NCBI GenBank assembly: GCA_012839395.1
Contig: DUNJ01000046.1
Span: forward strand, 1-11,482
DNA from: Tepidimicrobium sp.
GTDB taxonomy: Bacteria > Bacillota > Clostridia > Tissierellales > Tepidimicrobiaceae
Length of the DNA: 11,482 nucleotides
Direction: 5' to 3'
Below, piece by piece: positions 1 through 6,974 of this stretch (its first letter is position 1; each line of letters starts with the position of its first letter). Below the pieces are notes generated by a model, which saw nothing but the letters and a program-made list of their open reading frames with translations, had not been told where the DNA came from and ran no database searches. A program made the translations under genes and the position numbers.

Positions 1-468
1 ATATTTCTGACGATTTATAATATCATGATTTAATAAATATCCTAGTACTTCCCCGTCCATGTTATAGGGTCGAAATACAACTATATCGCCCCCTGCATAG
101 CCCTCATCTTCGCCTAAATAAGCTATACATTTGCCTATCTCCTCTAATGTTTCACCAGAACCCGCAAATAAAATATCATTTTTCTTTATAGGAATGCTAT
201 CTTGAGCTGTCTTTTCATTAATATAGGACTTAAAATTTTTAAAAGTATAATTATAGGTTGTATATATTTCACCATAAGTTACACATCCAATACCTTTAGT
301 TAAAATTTTCGACTTTGGTATTCCTCTTCCTCTAAAAAATTCTCCTTGTTCCCCCAACTTCTTAACTTCCCAATCCTCAGGTATAATCCCCACCTTAGTC
401 TTCTTATACCCTTCAGGTACTTCTCCTCTGTTTATCTTTTCTATCCGTTCTTTTATTTCCTCTTTCAA
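1..468 (-). CDS. hsdS: Type I restriction-modification specificity subunit HsdS (3' part beyond the window)
   Basis: The specificity subunit chooses the DNA target of a type I restriction-modification complex. Only the first 156 residues are present and the frame is still open at position 1. It starts with TTG at 468, 5 bases after a strong GGAGGTG ribosome binding site at 474-480. No ATG gives the same fit. After a charged N-terminal helix comes the typical HsdS entry KVGIIPEDWEVKKLGE (about residues 25-40). This leads into a target-recognition domain with the family-typical GRGIPKSKILTKG, VTYGEIYT and KKNDILFAGSGET stretches. It is the last visible gene of a minus-strand operon with hsdM and lies 13 bp after the unknown 165-residue gene. 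hsdR probably follows outside the window. The family call is secure; the DNA target cannot be read from the sequence. Confidence 0.9.
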   Translation of the reverse strand, partial: MKEEIKERIEKINRGEVPEGYKKTKVGIIPEDWEVKKLGEQGEFFRGRGIPKSKILTKGIGCVTYGEIYTTYNYTFKNFKSYINEKTAQDSIPIKKNDILFAGSGETLEEIGKCIAYLGEDEGYAGGDIVVFRPYNMDGEVLGYLLNHDIINRQKY

Positions 469-481
469 ACTTACACCTCCA

Positions 482-979
482 CTATAATTCATTTATCCTG
501 TTTCTTCTTAGATGTATTGTATTATCCTTTTCTTCCTTTATATCTGCTCTTTTTGTACCATACATTCTTAGGACTGGGCTATAGGGCTTTTTGTATATGG
601 TTACTCTATTGCTTTCATTTCTTTCACATTCCGGGTCTATACATTCCTTTAATTCTTCTAATTTTGCTATTGCTATTTCACTATTTTTAAAATCATCATA
701 AGCACATATATAAGCAAATATTATATTTTTATCTTCTTCTATATATTTTCTAATTTCTTCAATATTATTATCTGTATAGTTAAAATTCCATCTTCTGTGA
801 TTTTTATTGCTATTAGTAGCATATTTTATATATACAATATAATCTTCTTTATTAGTTGTTAGTTTATATATTCCTCTACCATCATTCTTGCTAACTAATG
901 CTGGTTTGTTGCCATTATCTAAAACTTTAGTTAAAAAAGTTCCATAATAAAAATCTGACTTATTAACTGAATTACTCAT
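482..979 (-). CDS. Unrecognised 165-residue protein inside the type I R-M operon
   Basis: I do not recognise this protein. It is soluble and charged, with no signal peptide, membrane segment or cysteine cluster (only three cysteines). The predicted pattern is alpha/beta: strands around residues 37-53 (YKLTTNKEDYIVYIKY), then RRWNFNY, a helix (NIEEIRKYIEEDKN), a hydrophobic strand (IIFAYICAY), a helix (AIAKLEELKECI) and a basic C-terminus ending RRNRINEL. It starts at an ATG after an AGGGGGA ribosome binding site, 29 bp after hsdM, and ends 13 bp before hsdS, so it is co-transcribed and probably translated with the system. Candidate roles are an accessory factor, an inhibitor or control protein, or a small nuclease-like fold, but no catalytic signature is clear. 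That it is a real gene is well supported by position, ribosome binding site and composition; its function is open. Confidence 0.8.
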   Translation of the reverse strand: MSNSVNKSDFYYGTFLTKVLDNGNKPALVSKNDGRGIYKLTTNKEDYIVYIKYATNSNKNHRRWNFNYTDNNIEEIRKYIEEDKNIIFAYICAYDDFKNSEIAIAKLEELKECIDPECERNESNRVTIYKKPYSPVLRMYGTKRADIKEEKDNTIHLRRNRINEL

Positions 980-1008
980 ATATCTATCCCCCTAATAGGA
1001 GCAATGTT

Positions 1009-2532
1009 CTATAATCCTAGCTCCTCCAAATACTTGGCCATCTCTTCCTCTACTTCTTCCAATTCCTCCTTAATGCTCTTTATATTCTTAGCCACTTCCT
1101 CCATATCTATTGGCTCTTCTTCTTCAAAGGTATCTACATATCTTGGAATATTTAGGTTGTAGTCATTTTCTTTTATTTCATCTATATTTGATACATAGGA
1201 ATATTTGTCTATGGTTTCGTAGTTTTCATAGGTCTTTACTATCTTTTCTATATCTTTTTCCCTTAGTTTGTTTTGATTTTTACCCTTTTCATAGTTTCCT
1301 TCTCCTGAGGCATCTATAAATAGTACATCTTTTCTTTTTCTATTCTTTTTAAATATCATAATACATGCTGGGATTCCCGTTCCAAAGAATAATGCTTCTG
1401 GTAAGCCTATTACTGCATCTAATAGATTCATATCTATTATTTGTTTTCTTATTCTTCTTTCGCTAGCTCCTCTAAATAGTACCCCATGGGGTAATATTGT
1501 TGCCATTCTTCCATCCTCTGCTAAGGAATATAACATATGCTGTACAAAGGCATAATCTCCCCTTGATTTAGGTGGTACTCCCCATTCAAACCTTCCATAA
1601 GGATCTAAACTAGCTTCCATTTTAAACTTTTCATCATTATCCCCTGCAAAGCCCATGGACCATTTATCTAAGGAAAATGGAGGATTAGCTACTATTACTT
1701 GAAATTTCATCAGATTACCATCTTCTAAATGTAGTGGGTTCGACAATGTATCTCCCCATTCAATTCTAGCATCATCTATACCATGTAAAAACATATTCAT
1801 CATAGCTAAGGAATGGGTCTGACCATTTCTTTCCTGTCCATATATGGCTACCTTTCTATTAGGAACTTGATTTACTACTCTGATAAGCAATGATCCTGAA
1901 CCACAAGTTGGATCATAGATTCTATCATTTTCTTGAGGTTTAACAAGCCTTGCCAATAGCTCCGATACCATTGAAGGTGTAAAAAATTCTCCGCCCTTCT
2001 TTCCTGCATCGGAAGCAAATCTTTCTATCATAAATTGATAGGAGTTTCCGATGATGTCTTCATCTTCTATTCTTGATGGCCTTAAATCTAGTTTAGCAAA
2101 GTCTTCTAAAAGTGTCCTTAGCATAGCATTTCTATCCTTGGTTTGTCCTAATACTGCTTCACTATTAAAATCTATATTTCTAAATATATTTCTTAATTTT
2201 TGTGGATTGTCTTCTTCTAGCTTCTCTAAGGCTTTATTGATCTCTTCCCCTACTTCTGGGGCATTTCTCTTGCTATAAAGGTAATCAAAAGTAGATTCTT
2301 CACTTACTATAAATCTCTCCCTAGACATGGCCCTTTTAATCCTTTGTTCGTTCCCTTTATATCTTTTTGTATATTCTTCTAAATGCTCCTTATAAGTATC
2401 GCTTAAATATTTAATAAAAAGCATTACAAGAATATAGTCCTTATATATACTTGAGTCAATTTTACCCCTAAAAGTATCTGAAGCTTCCCATAATATTTGA
2501 TTAATTTGAGATTGAGTTGTCTCTGTTTCCAT
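1009..2532 (-). CDS. hsdM: Type I restriction-modification N6-adenine methyltransferase subunit HsdM
   Basis: HsdM transfers a methyl group from S-adenosylmethionine to adenine N6 in the site chosen by HsdS. With HsdR it also forms the restriction complex. The 507-residue protein has the HsdM order: a helical N-terminal domain (about residues 5-150), the GGEFFTP signature (180-186), SAM-binding motif I as DPTCGSGSL (207-215), and catalytic motif IV as NPPF (283-286). It ends in an acidic helical tail rich in EE pairs (about 470-503) of the kind that contacts HsdS. It starts at ATG 2532 after AAAGGGGG, 14 bp after the half-size HsdS gene. Length and motifs are intact, so an active methylase is expected. 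It is the second gene of the operon. Confidence 0.96.
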   Translation of the reverse strand: METETTQSQINQILWEASDTFRGKIDSSIYKDYILVMLFIKYLSDTYKEHLEEYTKRYKGNEQRIKRAMSRERFIVSEESTFDYLYSKRNAPEVGEEINKALEKLEEDNPQKLRNIFRNIDFNSEAVLGQTKDRNAMLRTLLEDFAKLDLRPSRIEDEDIIGNSYQFMIERFASDAGKKGGEFFTPSMVSELLARLVKPQENDRIYDPTCGSGSLLIRVVNQVPNRKVAIYGQERNGQTHSLAMMNMFLHGIDDARIEWGDTLSNPLHLEDGNLMKFQVIVANPPFSLDKWSMGFAGDNDEKFKMEASLDPYGRFEWGVPPKSRGDYAFVQHMLYSLAEDGRMATILPHGVLFRGASERRIRKQIIDMNLLDAVIGLPEALFFGTGIPACIMIFKKNRKRKDVLFIDASGEGNYEKGKNQNKLREKDIEKIVKTYENYETIDKYSYVSNIDEIKENDYNLNIPRYVDTFEEEEPIDMEEVAKNIKSIKEELEEVEEEMAKYLEELGL

Positions 2533-2546
2533 TAGTTTTTCCCCCT

Positions 2547-3125
2547 TTAATTTTTGTTAATTAGCTTACCGGTAATTCCCTTATAATACTTTTCCTTTTC
2601 TTCAATTAACCTACTTAATAATTCCCTTTCTTTTAAATATAGTTCTTGGATTTTAGCTATATCTTTTTGCTGATTTATTGAGATTTCCTTTATATCAATG
2701 GATGAAAGAACTGTTTTATTAGTAGTTGACATGGCTGTTCCTGTCTGTGATTTAATAAATTCTCTTTTTGCTCTATCAGAGTTAAGATACCATGCAATAT
2801 ACTCTGGAATATACTTTTGCGTTTTAAGCCTAATTATTGAAAAATAAGATGGTACTAATAAGCCTTCTATTCTTTCATCAATATATATAGCTGTATAGGG
2901 AGCACTTAATCTAATGAGAATATCTCCTTTTTGGGTAAAATATTCTTTGCCTAGTTTATCATTGCTTGGAAAGGTTTCAAAGGCTTCTTTATTAAGTACT
3001 CCATTATCTCCAATATTTTTTAATGTTATTAGTTTATATATGTCTTTAACCTCATACTTAATACTTGCTTTTTTCCTAGTTAAGACTAACCCTGTTCTTA
3101 TTTTAGCAATTTCCCCTAATTTCAT
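2547..3125 (-). CDS. Half-size HsdS-like protein with one target-recognition domain, upstream of hsdM
   Basis: This 192-residue protein resembles one half of a type I specificity subunit. It opens with the conserved MKLGEIAKIRTG entry and has one recognition-domain body (about residues 20-145) with the typical YFTQKGDILIRLS segment. It ends in the conserved-region helix (NQQKDIAKIQELYLKERELLSRLIEEKEKYYKGITGKL, split here only by position, 151-188) that forms the coiled-coil spacer in HsdS. A normal HsdS has two such units, so this is either a dimerising half-subunit or an accessory S-like protein. I chose ATG 3125 because an AGGGGG ribosome binding site lies 6 bases upstream. An in-frame TTG at 3140 would place that site inside the gene. 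It is the first gene after the operon promoter. A second, ordinary hsdS lies downstream. There is no frameshift within it, and the C-terminal helix is complete, so it does not look like a broken fragment. Confidence 0.85.
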   Translation of the reverse strand: MKLGEIAKIRTGLVLTRKKASIKYEVKDIYKLITLKNIGDNGVLNKEAFETFPSNDKLGKEYFTQKGDILIRLSAPYTAIYIDERIEGLLVPSYFSIIRLKTQKYIPEYIAWYLNSDRAKREFIKSQTGTAMSTTNKTVLSSIDIKEISINQQKDIAKIQELYLKERELLSRLIEEKEKYYKGITGKLINKN

Positions 3126-3187
3126 TTTGCACCCCCTCAATTTATGTTAAATCTAAAATATTACATTGTTTTTCTGTTGTTAAATTT

Positions 3188-3216
3188 AGTATATAACACC
3201 TCATATTAGTTGTCAA
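3188..3216 (-). promoter_or_regulatory. SigA-type promoter of the type I R-M operon
   Basis: Read on the minus strand, TTGACA (3216-3211) and TATACT (3193-3188) are separated by exactly 17 bp. This matches the vegetative consensus in all six -35 positions and five of six -10 positions. Transcription would start near 3181 and give a leader of about 55 bases. That leader is AT-rich and holds two copies of a TTAAATYTA word on the plus strand (3147-3155 and 3180-3188), the second touching the -10 box. Whether these bind a regulator is unknown. No controller gene is visible next to it. Confidence 0.8.
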
Positions 3217-3252
3217 TGGTTTTACCAAGTTTGCCCACATTGATTGCAGTCA

Positions 3253-3294
3253 TAATAAAAAGGTTAACCAGTATAGCCCACCAGTTAACCCCTT
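3253..3294 (-). terminator. Probable rho-independent terminator after exoA
   Basis: On the minus strand, AAGGGGTTAAC (3294-3284) pairs with GTTAACCTTTT (3268-3258). This gives seven Watson-Crick pairs, two G-U pairs and two A-U pairs around a 15-base loop, and the RNA then reads TTTTTATTA. The loop is long and the tract short, so it is of moderate strength. It would end transcription from exoA just before the R-M promoter. Confidence 0.5.
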
Positions 3295-3383
3295 GGTATG
3301 ATGAAGGAATTTTTGAAAAGAAAATGAATTATAAAAATGCTATATGTTTAATCAAGAAAAATAATAAAATTACCCGATAATAT

Positions 3384-3545
3384 TTATATAAATCTTTTAC
3401 TTTTTATTATTTGTAACCTGAATTCCGGAAAATCCATTTTTCCTACATCCATTTGCATTGATTCTACCTGTTTATTTAGCTTTTTTGCCCGCTCCCGGGC
3501 TCTATCAAGCATATTAAGGTATTTTTTGTATAGTAATCTCTCCAT
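3384..3545 (-). CDS. Possible 53-residue hypothetical protein after exoA
   Basis: An ATG-started frame of 53 codons begins 11 bases after the exoA stop codon. The product would be a basic, highly charged helix for about 35 residues (MERLLYKKYLNMLDRAR, then ERAKKLNKQV, then SMQMDVGKM), followed by a short tail DFPEFRLQ and a basic end. The amino-acid make-up looks protein-like and the frame is open right where a cotranscribed gene could start. Against it, there is no clear ribosome binding site in front of the ATG, and I recognise no family. It could be a real small gene translated by coupling to exoA, a decayed remnant, or chance. Confidence 0.35.
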   Translation of the reverse strand: MERLLYKKYLNMLDRARERAKKLNKQVESMQMDVGKMDFPEFRLQIIKSKRFI

Positions 3546-3556
3546 TGTTTAATAGA

Positions 3557-4384
3557 CTACAGATCAATTTCTAGTAATATTGGTGTATGGTCTTGTCTCG
3601 GGCCTGAATCGATCATCTCAGATTTTTTGACCCTATCTGCAATTCTGTCACTAACCAACCAGTAATCAATCCTCCAGCCTGAATTATTTATTTTGCTTGT
3701 CCTAGCTCTTTGGGCCCACCAGGTATACATACCTGTTATATCACCGTGAATATAGCGGAATGTATCTGTAAAGCCCTTTTCTAAAAGATTGGTAAAGCCT
3801 TGGCGCTCTTCATCAGTAAAGCCAGCTGAACGGCGATTGTTATCAGGATGGGCTAGGTCTATTTCTTTATGGGCCACATTGAAATCACCTGCTGCAATAA
3901 CGTATTTCTCTTTATCTAGTTTTGCTAGATAATCAGCATACTTCATATCCCATATCTGCCGTTCTTCTAACCGATTTAAGTCCTCTCCCGCATTAGGGGT
4001 ATATACTTGGGTCAAGTAAAAATCATCAAATTCTAAAGTAATAATTCTACCTTCATAATCAATAGTACCTGGTGCATCCAATGTTGGAAAAAAAGCAGTT
4101 GCCCCTAAATGTTTTTTGTATAGAAACATTGTACCTGAATAACCTTTACGAGCAGGTTCTACAGAACTATTCCAAACAATTTTATAGTTTGGAAACATTT
4201 CATCTAAAATTGATAGATGTTTCTTGGTCGGTCCGCTACTAGGCAATTTTGTTTCCTGTAGTGCTATAACTTCTGGATCATGCCCTATGATTGTATCTAG
4301 TACCTGTCTGGATAATTCAGCCCGAGCTGAAACACCCGTTAAGGCTGCATTTAAAGAATCAATATTCCATGAAATAAACTTCAT
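3557..4384 (-). CDS. exoA: Exodeoxyribonuclease III / AP endonuclease (ExoA/Xth family)
   Basis: This enzyme of the EEP (exonuclease-endonuclease-phosphatase) fold cuts DNA 5' of abasic sites and removes 3' blocking groups in cytoplasmic base-excision repair, using a divalent metal ion. The 275-residue protein carries the full active-site set: N7 in SWNIDS, metal-binding E44 in LQETK, GYSGTMFLYKK (81-91), Y128 in VYTPNAG, D167/N169 in GDFNV, GFTDEER (188-194), W-R-I-D at 237-240 with YWLVSD, and D265-H266 in QDHTP. Length is usual for the family. The start ATG has an AAGGGGG ribosome binding site. The gene is transcribed alone or with the small ORF after it. A weak promoter candidate (TTAGCA, 18 bp, TAAAAT) lies at 4472-4443 on the minus strand. 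All key residues are present, so it should be active. Confidence 0.95.
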   Translation of the reverse strand: MKFISWNIDSLNAALTGVSARAELSRQVLDTIIGHDPEVIALQETKLPSSGPTKKHLSILDEMFPNYKIVWNSSVEPARKGYSGTMFLYKKHLGATAFFPTLDAPGTIDYEGRIITLEFDDFYLTQVYTPNAGEDLNRLEERQIWDMKYADYLAKLDKEKYVIAAGDFNVAHKEIDLAHPDNNRRSAGFTDEERQGFTNLLEKGFTDTFRYIHGDITGMYTWWAQRARTSKINNSGWRIDYWLVSDRIADRVKKSEMIDSGPRQDHTPILLEIDL

Positions 4385-4545
4385 TGTCTTCCCCCTTGTT
4401 TTTTATCTATTTTCATTAGTTTATAAATACCCAATATCTATGATTTTATCACTAACTTCCCAAACTTGCTAATAGGGGCCATCTTTTAAAGGTGACTATT
4501 TCAAAATCTATAGCTATTCCATTCATAATTTCAATAAATATAACA

Positions 4546-4583
4546 ACCCCCTTAATTTACTTCTCCCGTAAATCTAAGGGGGT
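4546..4583 (-). terminator. Rho-independent terminator after the HMA-domain gene
   Basis: The arms ACCCCCTTA-G-ATTTAC and GTAAAT-TAAGGGGGT (read on the minus strand, 4583 to 4546) form 15 base pairs with one bulged G and a loop of 7 bases. The RNA then continues TTGTTATATTTATT, a U-rich but broken tract. It sits about 20 bases after the HMA-domain stop codon and closes the metal module. The hairpin is nearly symmetrical, but the plus-strand side lacks a U-tract. Confidence 0.8.
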
Positions 4584-4602
4584 GTATCAGTTTATCTTAA
4601 TT

Positions 4603-4830
4603 CTATCTTACTCTAGATTTAATAACATCGAATCCTAGCCTATTGATTGCAAGTTCTATCTCCTCTATCGATAGCCCATCTTCATCGAAGTTAAACTTCA
4701 CCTTGCTGGAATTGAATAATACCTTTATGGAGTCCTCATCAATGCCCTCTAAGCTATTGAGCGCCCCTTCAATTTTTTGGGTGCATGATGGACATGCTAA
4801 ATCTTCCAATTGAATTGTTGCTGCTTTCAT
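4603..4830 (-). CDS. Free-standing HMA-domain metal-binding protein (CopZ-like)
   Basis: This 75-residue protein is a single heavy-metal-associated domain (beta-alpha-beta-beta-alpha-beta). It has the metal-binding loop LACPSC with C13 and C16. It lacks the methionine of the GMTCxxC loop found in most copper chaperones (here LACPSC), so the metal should not be assumed to be copper. It follows the P-type ATPase gene, whose product lacks its own HMA domain, so this protein probably delivers metal to that pump or stands in for its missing N-terminal domain. The start ATG follows an AAAGGAG ribosome binding site. The 111-base gap to the ATPase contains its own FNR-box promoter, so it can be expressed both from that promoter and by read-through. 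Confidence 0.88.
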   Translation of the reverse strand: MKAATIQLEDLACPSCTQKIEGALNSLEGIDEDSIKVLFNSSKVKFNFDEDGLSIEEIELAINRLGFDVIKSRVR

Positions 4831-4889
4831 ATCCTATTCTCCTTTCTTGTTTTCTAATCAATATATGTCCTGCTATATCCTATAATTTA

Positions 4890-4931
4890 ATTTTACCCTA
4901 TTTCTTATAATAAAGCTTTGATTTAGGTCAA
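4890..4931 (-). promoter_or_regulatory. FNR/CRP-like box with class II promoter in front of the HMA gene
   Basis: On the minus strand TTGACCTAAATCAA (4931-4918) is an imperfect palindrome of the Crp/Fnr type (TTGA-N6-TCAA). Exactly 22 bases follow before a TAAAAT -10 box (4895-4890). If that is the -10, the palindrome centre lies at -41.5, the classical position for class II activation, and transcription would start at the A at 4883 with a 53-base leader. The same layout stands before the ATPase gene. A weaker alternative (-35 TTGACC, 16 bp, TATAAG) would make the site repressive. Confidence 0.75.
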
Positions 4932-4941
4932 AATTTTCATC

Positions 4942-6801
4942 CTATATCTTTTTTAGATTGTAGCGCAGTAATCTCATACCATTTAGTATAACGGCCAATA
5001 TGCTACCTTCATGTACCAGCATCCCTATGGACATATTCATCCAATCGCTAAATAGCACACTGGCTAATAGAATGAATACGATACCTACGGCGATAAATAT
5101 ATTCTGTTTCATATTCCTAGCTGTTGCCTTTGTCAATCCTAGAGCATGAGGTAATCGCCCAAAGTCTGAATTCATCAATACAACATCCGATGTCTCAATG
5201 GCTACATCTGTACCACCACCCATGGCTATACCAATATGGGCTAAGGCCAATGATGGACTATCGTTTACACCATCTCCAACAAAGGCGACAATTTGACCTT
5301 CATCTTCAATTAATCTTCTAATATATTCGGATTTATCTTCAGGTAACATATTTCCATAGGCTTCCGTTAATCCAAGTTCACGGCTAACTGCATCCACCGT
5401 TCCTTGATTGTCACCAGATAGCATGATTAAGTTCTTCACCCCTAGCCTCCTTAACCTCTGTAAATCCTCCTTAACTCCAGGGCGTATCTGGTCCCGAACC
5501 CCCATCAAAATTTTCAGCTCTCCATCCACCGATGTTAGAACGAGGGAGTTTCCATTCCTCTCAAATCGGGCTACATCAGCTTTTACTCTATCGCTAAGTT
5601 CAACCTTTTCCCTTTTCATAAGTGCAACATTACCTACGGCTATCCTATGCCCATCTACATTGGCTATAATTCCGCCACCTTTTATAACTTCTGTATCCTC
5701 CACTGCTAAATATGTTACTTCCCCAATATCCTCTAGAACTGCCTTTGCTAGCGGGTGGTCCGATTCCCTTTCAACGCTTGCCAAGTAACTTAAGGCTTTT
5801 TCAATATCGTCCCCATAATATTCCTTTTCAGCCACACTTGGATTTCCTGCGGTTAAGGTACCCGTTTTATCAAATACCATTGTATCCAATCTACTGAAAT
5901 CGCTAATCACTTCGCTACCCTTTAGTAGGACGCCATTGCGCGCTCCATTTCCTATGCCTGCAACATTGGATACCGGTACACCTATAACTAAGGCACCTGG
6001 GCAACCTAGAACCAATATGGTGATAGCCAATTCGATATCCCGGGAAAATAGCCAGACTATAAACGATATTATCAAAACAGCAGGGGTATAATACTTTGAA
6101 AACCTATCTATAAACCGTTCGGCTTCAGATTTTGAATCCTGGGCTTCCTCTACAAGTTCGATAATCTTTCCAAAGGTTGTATCCTCACCTACTCGATCAG
6201 CCACAATCTGAATAGTTCCATTGTCCAATATGGTGCCTGCAAATACTTTTAAGCCTTTCTCCTTAGCAACTGGGATGGATTCCCCTGTAATGCTTGCCTC
6301 GTTAACACTACCCTCACCTGATAGGACAGTGCCATCCACTGGAATCTTAGCCCCCGTTTTAACCAACAATATATCACCTATATCCACATCGTCTACTTCA
6401 ACCTCTTCAAATTCGCCATTATCCATCTGTTTTAATGCACTTTCCGGTGCCATCTCCGTTAATTCTTTAATAGCTGATCGGGTTTGGTGTAATGTGCGCT
6501 GCTCTAAATAAGCACCAAATAGGAATAAAAATGTAACTATAGCTGATTCTTCAAAATTCTGAATTAAAAAGGCTGCTACAACGGCAATGGTAACCAATAC
6601 ATCTATACTGACCACCTTTACCCGTAGCGCCTGATATGCCTGAATAACAATGGGCGCTACCCCTAATATGGAAGCAATTATTAATGCCCAAGTAAAAATG
6701 TTCATATTATTTATTGCCCATTTGCTAATAAAGGCAATGGCTATTAAAATTCCATTTATTAGTGTAATCCGATTTTTGTTTTTGAAAATAAATCTTTGCA
6801 T
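4942..6801 (-). CDS. P1B-type heavy-metal-transporting ATPase with a CPG membrane motif
   Basis: This integral membrane pump couples ATP hydrolysis to export of a soft metal ion. I chose ATG 6801 (619 residues) because AAGGAGG lies 5 bases upstream. An ATG at 6819 has no ribosome binding site. In this numbering the protein has four N-terminal membrane segments without an HMA domain, the actuator TGES (172-175), the ion-channel motif CPG (267-269), and phosphorylation D311 in DKTGT. H349-P350 follows in the P1B nucleotide-binding domain, then MLPEDK, GDGVND (509-514) and a final membrane segment with HEGSILAVILNG. The HEGS end resembles the zinc/cadmium-type subgroup, but the third residue of the usual CPC/CPH motif is glycine, so the substrate is uncertain. 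Regulation is probably by the FNR-like box upstream. A free HMA protein is encoded just downstream. Confidence 0.93.
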   Translation of the reverse strand: MQRFIFKNKNRITLINGILIAIAFISKWAINNMNIFTWALIIASILGVAPIVIQAYQALRVKVVSIDVLVTIAVVAAFLIQNFEESAIVTFLFLFGAYLEQRTLHQTRSAIKELTEMAPESALKQMDNGEFEEVEVDDVDIGDILLVKTGAKIPVDGTVLSGEGSVNEASITGESIPVAKEKGLKVFAGTILDNGTIQIVADRVGEDTTFGKIIELVEEAQDSKSEAERFIDRFSKYYTPAVLIISFIVWLFSRDIELAITILVLGCPGALVIGVPVSNVAGIGNGARNGVLLKGSEVISDFSRLDTMVFDKTGTLTAGNPSVAEKEYYGDDIEKALSYLASVERESDHPLAKAVLEDIGEVTYLAVEDTEVIKGGGIIANVDGHRIAVGNVALMKREKVELSDRVKADVARFERNGNSLVLTSVDGELKILMGVRDQIRPGVKEDLQRLRRLGVKNLIMLSGDNQGTVDAVSRELGLTEAYGNMLPEDKSEYIRRLIEDEGQIVAFVGDGVNDSPSLALAHIGIAMGGGTDVAIETSDVVLMNSDFGRLPHALGLTKATARNMKQNIFIAVGIVFILLASVLFSDWMNMSIGMLVHEGSILAVILNGMRLLRYNLKKI

Positions 6802-6858
6802 CTTTTCCTCCTTATCCATATCGTTTTTTATTTCCCATTTTCCTTACTCTGTATTTAT

Positions 6859-6900
6859 ATATTATCCCACACTTCTTAATTAAACCTTGATGCAGGTCAA
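6859..6900 (-). promoter_or_regulatory. FNR/CRP-like box with class II promoter in front of the P-type ATPase gene
   Basis: TTGACCTGCATCAA (minus strand, 6900-6887) differs from the box before the HMA gene at only two central bases. It is followed by 22 bases and a TAATAT -10 box (6864-6859). The palindrome is therefore also centred at -41.5, with an A at +1 (6852) and a leader of 51 bases to ATG 6801. No good -35 hexamer is present at the right place apart from the palindrome itself, as expected for an activator-dependent promoter. Confidence 0.78.
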
Positions 6901-6974
6901 ATTTCCGTATTTTTTATTATAATTTTATATCCATTCCTATATAACCATGATCTAATATTGGCAAATATATCGAA

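Larger units (their letters stand above)
3126..3556. other. Gene-poor spacer between exoA and the R-M operon
   Basis: This 431-base stretch separates two minus-strand units. From the exoA side it holds one possible 53-codon ORF, then an AT-rich piece without recognisable content (3295-3383), a hairpin with a short U-tract near 3253-3294, a strong promoter at 3188-3216, and the R-M leader. I see no tRNA, mobile-element end or plus-strand gene in it. Confidence 0.6.

Noticed and set aside
346..690. Plus-strand frame of 114 codons rich in F, L, Y and P
   Set aside because: It is antisense to the hsdS start and the 165-residue gene, has a composition typical of shadow frames on AT-rich DNA and no ribosome binding site.
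3126..3140. TTG start for the half-size HsdS
   Set aside because: The AGGGGG ribosome binding site falls inside this extension and fits the ATG at 3125.
3487..3500. GC-rich hairpin GCCCGCTCCCGGGC next to a run of six Ts
   Set aside because: The T-run precedes the stem on the plus strand and reads as As after the stem on the minus strand, so it cannot act as a terminator in either direction; it lies inside the small ORF.
5408..5788. Plus-strand frame of 126 codons inside the P-type ATPase gene
   Set aside because: It is fully antisense to well-conserved ATPase domains, serine- and proline-rich as reverse-frame shadows are, and has no supporting signals.
6802..6819. Upstream ATG start for the P-type ATPase, adding six residues
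   Set aside because: It has no ribosome binding site, and the strong AAGGAGG would lie inside the gene, correctly spaced for the ATG at 6801.
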